Assembly (NCBI GenBank): GCA_024291935.2
Contig: JAGTYA010000024.1
Coordinates: forward strand, 6,014,001 to 6,078,000
Direction: 5' to 3'
From: Okapia johnstoni
Taxonomy: Eukaryota > Chordata > Mammalia > Artiodactyla > Giraffidae
Length of the DNA: 64,000 bases
In this document: piece after piece, positions 11,001 to 22,900 of the stretch
How the letters are laid out: each line of letters starts with the position of its first letter
Position numbering within the stretch: the first letter of the stretch is position 1
Translations under genes and position numbers: made by a program
Notes under the pieces: model-generated
Told to the model about the DNA's origin: nothing
The model's input: the letters and a program-made list of their open reading frames with translations, nothing else
Database searches by the model: none

Positions 11001-14000
11001 GAGAAAGGCTGGCGGCGCCCTGGGAGCCACATGCAGCGCGGGGAGAGCTGCCGTGTGTCTGCCCCCCACACGCACACACATACACAGGCTGTGGACCCAG
11101 AGCCGGACCGGGAGAGGACCTTCCTAGACGTGGACTGAGGTCTGCTGTCGGGAGGTCCCGACCAGCAGGAGTGGCTTGAGATACAAGGGGCTGCCTCAGG
11201 GTCAAGAGCACAGGAGGCTCCAGGAGGTCCAGTGACTTGTCTGGGGCGGCTCAGTAAGCCGATTCTGGACCCGAGACCCTGAGCACAAAGCCCGCACTCG
11301 TGACCTCCACACAGGAGGGCGGTGGGGAGAAGAGAGACAGCAGAGGAGGGAAGCTCAGAGACAGGGTGGCTGTGGAGGAGGGGCTGACCCCAGGCAGGGC
11401 AGAGGTGGGGCGGGGGCTCCCCAGGAGGTGCGGGACCCCCAAGCAGGGGCGCTACTTACGGGTAGTAGGAGTAGGCATAGTGGTTTCTCCTGGCAGCGTG
11501 CAAAGAGAACACACAGGTGGGCCATGGTTCGTGCACAAGGCAGGGCCCAGGGCAGCATCACCAGCGGGAGGGGCCTGGTGCTTTCTCTGCTGGGGACCGG
11601 GCTGGCCGGGGACCCACGGGTCAGAAGGGCCTTCTCTGACCCAAGGGCTGGCCTAGCTCCTTCCAGAACCTTCCCCAAGGCCACTGCTGCAGTGAGAAGG
11701 AGGTGGGAAAGGGCCTGAAGGAAAGCAGAGCTTTCACACATATGTGTTCACAAAGAGAAATACACTGCACACTCACACATGCAGACATATTCACATGGAT
11801 ACACACACTCACATAGAAGCACATGGACACACTCATACACTTACAAACACAGACCTATGACATACATGCAGACACTGAGACACCTGTACTCAAACACACA
11901 CACTGACACACACAGATACATACACAGACATATATTCACAAACACACACACAGATGCCTGCATTCACACACTCGAGATAACTGTGCACTCACCCTTGCAG
12001 ACCACCCCACCGCAGTCCCCATGCCACCCCCCGACCCCCACAGGCTCCCCTGCCCCTGAGGGGACAGCCCTCTGCAAGCTGGGAAGGAATGAATGGCCAG
12101 AAAGGGGAGATGGGCTGGACGCCAGGACCAACTGGAGCCATCCTCACCCACCCAGACCACCCCTGGGTGTGGGATCCATTAAAGGAGCCGTGTGGCCCCC
12201 TCATGAGCACCCGGAGCACAGGTGGGCCGAGACCTGACGGGACCTCGAGGCACCTGCAGTGGGGTCGTGGGGCAGGTCTGATCCCCACCTCCCCGGTGGG
12301 GACCGGGTCCTGGAGAGTCATGTCAGCCCGCGGCTCTTGAGCAGGGTCAGCCAGAGTCCAGACTAGGCCCAGGACCCTGATCCCAGAGCCAGCCCCCTCC
12401 TGAGGCCCCATCCAGGCCCGCTCCAGGGTCCTCCACTCACCCGCCCCCACGTCACCCCATCAGCAGGGAGGGGAAGGCAGGGAGAGGGGAGGGGAAGACT
12501 GAGGCCCAGCCAGGGCAGGACACTAGCTCGAGGTCACATAGCACATCTCCCGTTCCAGGGACAGAGGAGGGGCCTAAGGCCCTGAGCTGGTCATAGTGGC
12601 CCTGAGGGCAGGGAGATGGGCTGAAGGAGTGGCATTCTTCTGGTCTCAGCTGAACTGTCATAACTTCAAAAGGGCCGATCCTAAGGACTCCCCCACAGTC
12701 ACCAACTACATTAGTTCCCCCTTTACTCTCTCTCTGCCCCTTCACCCTGACACCCTGGTCTTTTTACAATTTGTAATTATGCATTTGTGCTTTTTTTAGT
12801 TTAACGCCAGGCTCCCCACCCATACCCACAAAGCACAACAGGACAGCATCCTAGTTGCTTTTGCCCACTGCTGGATCCTGAGGGCCCAGGACAGTCCCCA
12901 GCACCTGGTATTCCCTAGAAACAGATTTTATTGAACCGAGTAACCAATAAATGAAGAAAAATAACTAAAAGAACTTCACCTCTATGAGCTTCCATTTTCT
13001 CCTCTAAACAAGTGAGGTTAAAAATAATCCCCTCCCCAACAGCAAGCACGCACCCAACCCTTCCCTGTCCCCTCTGCTTGCTGGGTGAGGGCACGGGTTC
13101 AGGAGGACCCGAGTCATCCATAAGTCATACACAGAGGACCCGGGGGACACACAGGCAACAAGACAGAACTTCCCCTGCCCTCATGCAGTTCTCAGTCCAG
13201 CAGGGAAGAGAAACACTGAGCAAAGCCTGCAAGTATGTGAGTGAAGTGCAGGGTGGGGTGGGCAGGGTGGGGGAAGTGCTGCAAAGCGAAGTGAGGAGGG
13301 TCTCTGAAAGCAGAACCAAAGAGTCCAACCAGCCTGGAGCACCCCGGAGTTCCCAGGGGCAGGTGCATACAGCCTCACTCTCCAGGGGGCAGGATGAAGA
13401 AGCTGAAAACCGCTCCCAGCCACCTCCTCCCCACCCCAGGTGCCTCCTTCCTCCAATAGGGTGCACGGGGACTCCCTGGGGGCTGCCCGCCCTCAGCAAC
13501 CTCCTAATTTGTCTATTTCATCCATACCTGAGGTAGATCTGAACACCCCTATCCCTGCCAGAGCTGCTCTCCCATATGGCACCCACGGTTCAGACTGAGG
13601 GAGCCCTAGGGAGCACAGTGAACCCAGAAGGCCAAGTAGGATTCAGGGGAAAGCAGCAAGGGGCTACAGAAGGGGACTGAATGGCTTTTAGAAGATCTAA
13701 GAAGGAACAGGGTGGGGGCAGGGGAAGTGATCCTAGAGGCTTCCAGTAGCAGCTGCATGAAGTGGAGGGCTTCCCAGTGAGGGAGGCCCTGGTAGCACCT
13801 CTGACCCATCCATCCTCTCCTGGGCCTGGCTCTCTCTCTGCTGGGGTGGGTGACCTTCCCGACTTTGCGAGTCTTCCCTCAAGAGTAGATCTGTAGAGAC
13901 TCAAAGACCACCTGCGACCCCCCAAATCTGACCTTTCCCCTACAGCCCTCTATCTATGCCACTCCCCACCCCCCAGGGCCTCGCCCCCTACAAGAACCTA

Positions 14001-17000
14001 CTGTGTGCCAGCCATGGTGAGGCCCTTCACATGCCCAGCCGTAAGGAGGAGGAGCTTTGCAGTCAGGCCTGGGTCCAGTCAGGACCTGCTACTTAAAGTG
14101 ACATGTGTGAGTCTCTTAATAATAGTTTCCCGACCTGTGAAAAGGAACTTAGATCTGTTTTGTGGGTCAGGATCCAGGAAGGAAAAATTCCCTGATGTCT
14201 CCCAAGTGCCGGAACAGCACTGGTACACAGTAGGTGATTAGTAACTACGGTTCTAATGGGTGATGTGTGGAGAGCTCTTGGCACAGTGTAATACTCATTA
14301 AATGATCGTTTAAACAATTTTGCCTCAGGAAGCTTCACAGGGAACAATCAGGGCCTGATGCCCTGGACAGGCCATCCCAGCACCCCACTGCTGGCATGCC
14401 CCACCCCAAGACTCTCGAGGAGAGTCTCTCTCCTGCTGGTGCCTGGCCTCTGGCAAGGGGGTCCCCGCCCAGTTCTCCCTCATCTCCCTGGATCCTGCTT
14501 ATCTGCTCCTGACAGCCCAGAGACCCAGAGCCAACGCACCCACGTGTGCCCAGCTTGGCAGCAGCAAGGGCTGCAGAAGCCAGAACCCAGGAGGAGAAAG
14601 GGTGGAGCAGGCTCTGCCTCTGGCTCCCGGTGACCTTGGGCAGGTCTCTGCCCACCTCTGGGCCTCAGCATCTCCATCCCTCAACTAAGGGGCTTGGACC
14701 ACAGTGTCCTGGGGCTGCTGGCTAGGGAATGAGGTGGAGCGGGGAGGGAGGTGGAGCACAGGGGTCTCAGAAGCCCACTGAGCTCCAAATCGAGACTCAG
14801 TCTTTAGTGCTCCATGTCCTGGGCTCCCAGGAGGGGTTTATCTGATGTTTTGAAGATAGGTTCTGCTGCTTTGAAAGATGGGAAAACCACTAGGCTAGAC
14901 ATCCTTGAACTACAGTGGCAGCTCTCAGTTTCCAGGCTCTGAGCCTCCACAGTTTTAAACTCTGAGATTCTCAGAACCTCACATCCTGGATTTCTAAAAC
15001 TCCAAAACCGTTTAAGTTCTAGGTTCTAAGATAGGCTGGGATTCACTCCACCCACTGTTGAAAGGTACCCAAAAGTACACCCCACACAAACACAAGGCTG
15101 GACCTTTGAGGCCTGGGAGATGGCAAGGGCAGGAAGGGAGGTCTCCTCTGAGTCACGGGCCCAGGAGGACCTCCTCAGGGATCAACAGTAACAGAGTCCA
15201 GGGCAAGCTGAGCCCAAGAGAAGATGCAGCCTGGGAAGAGCCGCCGCTCAGGTCCTGGGTGTGAAGGGGAGTGAGCCCCGCCCCCCTCCTGGCTCAAGGT
15301 CAACACGCCAACCCCGTAGTTAGGGCAGACGTGACGGCAGAAGATCTCTCGTGCACTGAGGATGCCAAGTCAGGTTACCTCCCCAACATCCCCATCAGGA
15401 CAGCCCAGCGGGCACAGGCAGGTGGGGCCCACTCCCAGTGCAGCTCCTTGGCAGCAGGCACTGAGCGCCTTTTCCTGGACAAGGGGCACCTGGCACCGGC
15501 CAGACCTGGGCTCCAGCCAAGCCACTCTGGGGCAGCTCCATCTGCAGAATCTCGGGCTTCCCCTCACCGGCTTAGGTCGATCCACAGGCCTGATGCCCAG
15601 GTTGGCAGCCCTCCACACACCCGCCAGGCGGCTGCCTGACCAGCCCTCCACCTCCTCTCTGCTCACCAGGCCTCGGACAGGCAGAAGCCCCGGGTGGGCC
15701 AGGGCACTGGCCTCACTCACCCCTTTCGGATGATAATAATAATGGCCCCCAGCAGGAGGATGAGGACAGCAAGGCCCCCTGCACAGATGCCCAGGATGAG
15801 TCCCATCTCCTCCGACCTCTGGGACACCTCCAGAGGCTGTTTGCTTTCCTTGCAGGCAGCTGGGGAGAACAACACAGGACAGGGGATCAGAGGAGAGGTG
15901 GGGACCACCTTCCCCCTGCTTGCAGAGGTCTAAATTCCCAGAGTTGGTGATGGACAGAAAAGCCTGGCGTGCTGCAGTCCATGGGGGTCACAAAGAGTCA
16001 GACACGACTGAGCAACTGAACTGAAGCCCCAAAGAATAAACCAAGCTGCACAAACAGGTGCACAAAAACATCCGCCCATCATCCTCAGCACATGTCCAGC
16101 CTTTCAGTCAATCAGACCCATCTCTCACCATCCCTCACACCTTCCGCATCCCCCGGTCAGAGGCCTTAAGTGCCCTGTGCCCCTATCTGGAATAGCTCCT
16201 CATCAGAACAGCCCAGCAGGCACAGGAGGGTGGTGCCCACTGCAATGCCCTCTCTCCTGCCTCAAATCCTCCCCATCCTTCAGTGGATGGGGGATGAAGG
16301 ATGTGTGTGGGGCCTTCAGACTCAGCCCCACCGCCCTCCTGGGAGGCAACGTGGGGAGAGACTTACGTAGCGAGGGCTCGGTTAGGGCATCTCAGGACAG
16401 GGAACCATCCACATTCCCTAACTGGGAGCAGCGTCAATCCCAACACTACAGGGTCCATGCTGTCCCCCTTCTCCTCCCCACAGGAAAGGGGGCAGACACA
16501 GACCCCAGGACCAGGGTCCAGTACCCACCACCCTACTCCTGACCCCAATGGCTCACCCTCTGCCAGGCCCCTTCAGTGACCATGGTGGTGTGAGGGTGTG
16601 TGTCCCTACTGCCCAGGCTGGGAGAAGGAGCCCTTGAGATGGGGCACACAGGACTCAAGAAAGGAAATGTTTCCCGGCCCCCCAAGTCTGCCAGACCTCC
16701 CTCCTCTGCTCCCACAGGCCTGAGTGTCCAGCGCCCACCTCCCCAGCGCCCAGCAAGCAAGAAACCCGCGGCTGAAGAACTGAATCCAGGGGGACTTACC
16801 CTTCCGGGCGAGGCGGATGCAATTCAGCCGGGTCTCCTGGAGGCACAGATAGGGCGGGTCTCAGGACCGCTGAAGCCAGGACCTGACCCTCCCCAGAGGC
16901 AACCTTAGACAGGCTGTCTTGGCCCTGGTCAGGGCGTTTCTGGTGTGAACTGCAACTAAACACACCCCACCGGCAGGACGGTGGAGGGGGAACCAGGGAC

Positions 17001-19951
17001 GGAGGGGCCAAGGGGAGGAGCCCACAAATAGGGCGATGCCTTAGGAAAGTGGAATGAGATGGGTGAGAACAGGAGGGAAAAAAAAAGCACAAGGAGGGGG
17101 TAAGGAGGAGGTGCTCAGAAATGAGGGTAGAGCTTAGGTCCAGGGGTCCGCTTGGCCAGGGGGTAGCCTGGAAAGGAGCGATCCGAGGAAGGAGGAGCCT
17201 GGAGAAGGGCGGGGCTTCAGGGAGGAGGCGGGTCCTAGGCTTCAAGGTCAGGTGAAAGGGAGAGCCAGAGGAACCTGAGATGGAAGACCAGGGCCTCAGG
17301 AGGCGGCAGGGACCAGACTGGGAGCTTAGATAGCAATGAATCCGGGAAAAGCTCACCAGGCTCCTCTGTCCATGTGATTCTCCAGGCACGAATACTGGAG
17401 TGGGTTGCCACGCCCTTCTCCAGCAGATCTCCCTGACCCAGGAGATCAAACTCGAGTCTCCTGCATCGCAGGCAAATCTTTTACTATCTGAGCCATCAGG
17501 GAAGAAGCCCCCTGGAAAGGGTTAGTGCTGGAGAGAAGGTGCCTGGGGTTAGGAGGGCAGAGCTCAGATGGGTGGGCAGAGGGGGACAGGGCTACAGGAG
17601 GCCTGGGTGCAACGTGGGGAAGAAGGGGGGAATATGGCCGGTGGGAGGTGGAGGGTGGAGCGGTGGAGGATGGTGCGGGGCCTCCAGCCTCTGTAGCAGC
17701 CTGCTCTGCTCAGACGTGTCCTGAGCCTGCTCGCCCCTACCCGGACCGCCCCCACCACGACCTCGGCCGGCCCCTCACCCCCTTCAGGTGGCTTGCTGCC
17801 TGGAAGTAGATGAGATATGCCTTCCTGGGCTCAAGCGGTGGGTTCCAGAAGCCGCGGTAGGTCTGGTTGTCACCCACGGTGAAAGGCATGGCCTCAGGCA
17901 GACTGCTGGCCGCCAGTTCAGCCCCGAAGTAGTGCACCAGGCCCCGGGCCAGCGCCGCATCGAAGGTCAGCGGCACCGGGAAGCAGTCCTGGCCGCCGGG
18001 TTCCCGCCGGAGTCTCCGCGGCCGCTCCTCCTCCACAATCACCTGGTACACACTGGACATGGGGAGGGGACAGAGCAGTGGTCACGATGGCCAGAGGACA
18101 GGGAGAGCCATCTGGTGGCGAAAGGTGTAGGCTCTGGGGTCAGGCCCAGGACAGCACTCATCTCAGCTCTGTCTCTTACTAGCTGGGCAAGTCACTTTTG
18201 CTCCCTGGGCCTCAGTTTTCTCCTCTGTAAAATGGGAGTGATTACAGGACGGCTCCATAAGGTAGAGGTGAGGAAGGAGGCACATTTAACAAGCAGCCAG
18301 TGCCTGGCAGCTGTTATTACTGTAACTAAGGCTGAAAGTATGTGGGCTCTGCTCAAGCCAACCAAGCCCTGAACCTGCACCCTGATTCTCAGGGCCTGGG
18401 AACCTCAAGCCCCAGGCTCCAACCAGGTTTGCAACTGCTTCCTGTAGGCCTCAGTAAATTCGAGTAAGACACAATGCATTCATTCATCCAGAAAGTTTTT
18501 ACTGAGCTCAGACATGAGTCCTGTGCTGGGCACTTGGGGCTCTGGGCTTCCTGGAACTGGCCTCCAGTGGGAGAGCCAGGCACTGAGCAGGCAAACGAGG
18601 TCACACTAAACCTACATCTCGAATACCCTCCCAACCTGGAGGCAGCTCTGGGTCTGCAACTCTGAGCCTGCCATCTCCCAGGCCTGATGGCTGGTTTGTG
18701 TTCGCTGGTCTCTGTCTCCTGATCCCATCTTGTGTGTTTTTATTTATTTTCATCACTATACTGAATGGCCTTGTGCTGTGAGCTCCTCCAAATCCTCCAT
18801 GGAACAAAGCCAATAGTAAATAAACGAATGCTGACAAATTTAAATCTTTCTACTCCCAGCCTCAGTCACGTCTTGGCGTGTGACACCCCATACTGACAGC
18901 CTGCACTCTGGGAAAGTAGAAATGCCTTTTCCTTGCTCTCCAGCTGTTTCTTTTGAGCTCCCAAGTTAGGAGGGAATCACCCCAGCACCCTAGGATTTAG
19001 GCCAGACAGGTTCATCCCATCATTAGCCAGCCCAGGCCCCTCTCAACCTCCATTTCCCAGGCCGAGGTCAGGCCTCCCCGGGCCCCAAGTCCCGCCAGGA
19101 GATGCTAATAATCATGAACCATGATCAAAGCACATCTTGATCTGGGACAATCCACACAAGGCACTAAGGAAAGGGAGGCTCAGAGAGGTGAAGAGACATG
19201 TCCAAGGTCACACAGCCATCAGGCCTCTCCGCTCACGTGGTCCACCCCTCGCCCTGACCCAGGCTTGCCTGGCCTGCTCACAGGATTCCCTAAGGGGACA
19301 AGGAAAGGAGAAGGTGCTGGATTTCCCTACTCCTCCCAATTCAGAGGCACCAGGGCCCTGAGGCTCCTGCAAAATGCCAAATTCCCCTGGCTATGCACAC
19401 TTCTTCCTGCAGCTCCCCTTACGGTCTGGGAATCAGCCCAAAGCAGACGTTGCAGTAGCAAATACAGGGAGGCAAAGCAGGAGGAAAGAATGGAAGCAAG
19501 GAGGAGTGAGGAAGTGAGTGAGTGTCAAGAGCACCTGGGAAACCCCCTGCTTTCGTGGGGGGGGGGGGGCCTCAGTAGGACCCTCTTATGGCCATATGCA
19601 GCCTGTCAGTCTCTCCCAGTGCCTGAGGTTTTATGGAAGGAGGGGGTGGACCAGAGGGCCAGGGAGGATCTGTGACTTCAAGGAAAGGTACAAGCTGTGC
19701 AGACAGACCAGGCTTTCAAATCCCAGCGCTATCGCTTACCAGCCGTGTGGCCTCAGGGGCACGTTATTCAGGCTCTTTGAGCCTGCTTCCTGATGCAGAA
19801 AATAAGGGTGCTGATACCCACTCCACCAGCTGCGATGAGGATCAAATGATTCAGGCAGGTAAAGTCCCTAAGATGACGTCTGGCCAACAAGAAGTGTGTG
19901 CACACATTGCACAAACACACTCACACTCTCACATACACATCACACCCACAT

Positions 19952-19982
<31 letters not shown>

Positions 19983-22900
19983 CATCTTATCTCCAGCACC
20001 TTCTCCCCAACAGAAACAGTCACTGCAGCATCTGCTTTCTCTGCAAAGAAGTAGGGAAGCCAAGCTCTCGGCCACTCCAGAGAAATGACCCCATGTGGCC
20101 AGATGCCCTAGCCTTCCAGAAAGCTCATCCCTGTGTCTCCCTTGACAGGAACCCCCAGGGGGAAAGCTGGGGAGAAATAAGGCTCCAAAGTGTCAGAGGT
20201 AGGCCCTCTGGAGAGGTCTGAACAATCTCCTGTTCAAGATCTCATGACAGTCACCACCAGACAGCCCACAGCCTCAGAGGGGAATGACTGCAGGCCTTCC
20301 ACCTGCCCAGGATCACAGAACGTCCTCCTCCTGACATTCTGAACCCTGAGCGGGAGACTGAGGGAAGACAAGGGTGAGCAGGCCTGGGTGGGGGTTCTGG
20401 GTCAGATGACAGGCCTCTTCTTTACCGCCCTGACCTCCCGCCCCTCCGTTACACGCGTGCCCACCTGATGGGCGCCCCGCGGCCCTGTGCCGGCCTCAGC
20501 AGCACGGTGATGGTGTTCTCAGACTCGCCCAGCGGCGACGGCATGTCAGCATAATCAAAGCTGGGCGCTGGGGGGGGGACAAGGACATAAGCCCAGAGCC
20601 TGGCCACTGCACCAGGAAAGCCAGGCCTCCAGGCTCCTTGACCTCCGCCCTCAGACCGCTTCCCTTCCAGCCTCTGCCTCCCTGTTCCCTCTGACCTGAG
20701 CTTCCCTGACCCCTGACCTCAGCCCTCGGATTCCACCAACCATCGCCAGAACCCTCTGAGTTAATCCTCCCTGGCCCCTGACCTCAACCTCTAAATGGTA
20801 CAGTTGTCTCAGCAGGAGCCCTCCACTGCCATCCCCAGGAAGCCCCACCTCCATGCACAGGGGACTCTGGGCCTCCCCAAAGGGACCAGGCTAGGTCAGG
20901 CGGGGCTCACCTGAGATGTTGGTGGTGATCTCGGTGAGCGCAGCCTGGCCGAAGCCTTTGCCCGTGCGGGCCCGCACTGAGAACAGGTAGGTGGTGCCTG
21001 GGTGCAGGTTGGAGAAGACGTGGTAGGTCTCGTTGCGGAGCTTGGAGATAGTACGCCGTGGGCCCGGCACGTTCACCGCTGGGTCTGACGACTCGACACT
21101 CTGGTAGCTGATCTAGGGGCAGAATGGGTAAGTAGGCGGGCTCAGGGATGGGGAAGTAGCCTCCCACCCATCATGGTTCAGGTGAGCCAGGGAAATGGTT
21201 GGGCAAAGGGAGAGGCTTGGGAGGACCGTGGATGCCCCTTAGCTCAGGCCTCTGGGCACCTTTGCCTTCTGCCTTCAGGTCCCCATCACCCACAGGGTAT
21301 GGACCCCAGCCATAGTTGAAGGAACTCCAATGATCACTTCTGTTCTCCCACCCCACGCACTTCCCTCTCCAACCTGTGGGCCCACCATCCACCAGGGGCC
21401 CACCCACCTCATACTGAGTGATGAGGCCATTGGGTTCCTGGGGCTCCTCCCACTTCAGGAAGATCATGTCCTCCAGCGGAGTGAAGGTCAGGGACTCAGC
21501 CGCGATCCCCCCAGGCACTGCGAGGGAAAGGCGACATGGGGCAGGGAAAAGCAAGCTTTGGAACCAGATACCTGGGTTCAGATTCCAGCCTTGCCATTTC
21601 CTAGCTGGGACCCTTGGACCACTCAGCCTCTCGGAGCCTTGGCTTCTTCATCTGTGAAATGGGGATGATAATAACACCTCCTCCACCAGAATTAAATGAT
21701 GTGATGTACATAAAGCCTCAAGGCAAACAGCTATCAGCACTCTCATATGGTTTGGCCTGCCTCTGAGCACTCGAAAAGGGCAGCTGGCATTTTCATTACT
21801 GTGCAGGAGGCATTTCACAGAGAAGAATGACTGCTCCTGTTTTGTTCCAGCTGAGTGGTTTTCAGAAAATATAGACATTTGCCAGAAAAATGAAAACAGT
21901 TGCCTTACAGTGGCAGGATTATGGGTGGAGATGTTTTCTTGTCTGAAAATTACTAATTACACAAACAATATGTTCAGTGTAGAAAATCAAAATAAGCATA
22001 AAGAAAATTAATGGTACCGACAGTTCCATCACCCAGAGATAAACACTGTCAACATTTCAGCAGAAGCCCTTTCAGATACGGTTTTGTTTTGGTTTTGTTT
22101 TAAGGTATCACCTTCACAGCTGGCTCAGGAATTTCCTCTAGGAAGAGAATGGCCTTCTTTGTTTGGGAAAACACTTTGATAAACCTTTGTGGGGAAGCTG
22201 AACTTCTAAGACAGGGGAAAGCGGAAACCAAGATTACAATCAGTGACAGCTCAAGTGCCTTGTGTTAAAATGAAGTTAACCAGGGAACACTACTATTCAC
22301 CCACCAAAATGTTAAAAGGAAAAAGACAATTCCAAGTGTTGGTGAGGATGCAGAGCAACTGAAATTTTCACACACTGCTAGTGGGAGTGTAAATCGATAC
22401 AACCACTTGGGAAAACTGGATATATCTCCTTATTATGAACACAAATCCTGAAACTTTGCTGTTGCACTCCTAGGCATGAACCCACCAAAAATGTGTAGAT
22501 CTACCAAAAAAAAAAAAAAAGAATCTACAAGAATTTTATTTGCAGCGCAATTTAAAATAGTTGAAAGCAACCCGAATGCCTAACAATAGTAAACAGGATG
22601 AATAAATATTCACATAATGGATTATTCAGCAACGAGAATAAATTCTCTAGAACTGTACACACAAGTTGGCTGAATCTCTCAAGCATAAAGCTGAGACAGA
22701 GAAGCCAGTCACAAAAAGAATATACACTGATCCAGAGAAGGTAAAACCACAACTACAGACCTATCGGAAGGACTAAACTCCCCACGCTGACAACACCTCC
22801 TCCCGGAGAGGATTCTGAGCACCTGGAGCGCTCGGATGTTGCTGTTTTCGTTCAGTCCCTCAGTCGCGTCTGACTCTTTGCGACCCCGTGGATGGCAGCA

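Noticed and set aside
11779..12237. 152-codon His/Thr-rich plus-strand frame
   Set aside because: Translation of a degenerate CA-rich repeat.
13012..13536. 174-codon plus-strand frame in the exon 14-15 intron
   Set aside because: An overlapping minus-strand frame is equally long and GC-rich. No splice-compatible phase or recognisable domain.
17788..18372. 194-codon plus-strand frame
   Set aside because: Shadow of PTPRU exon 12 on the opposite strand, continuing into a MIR.
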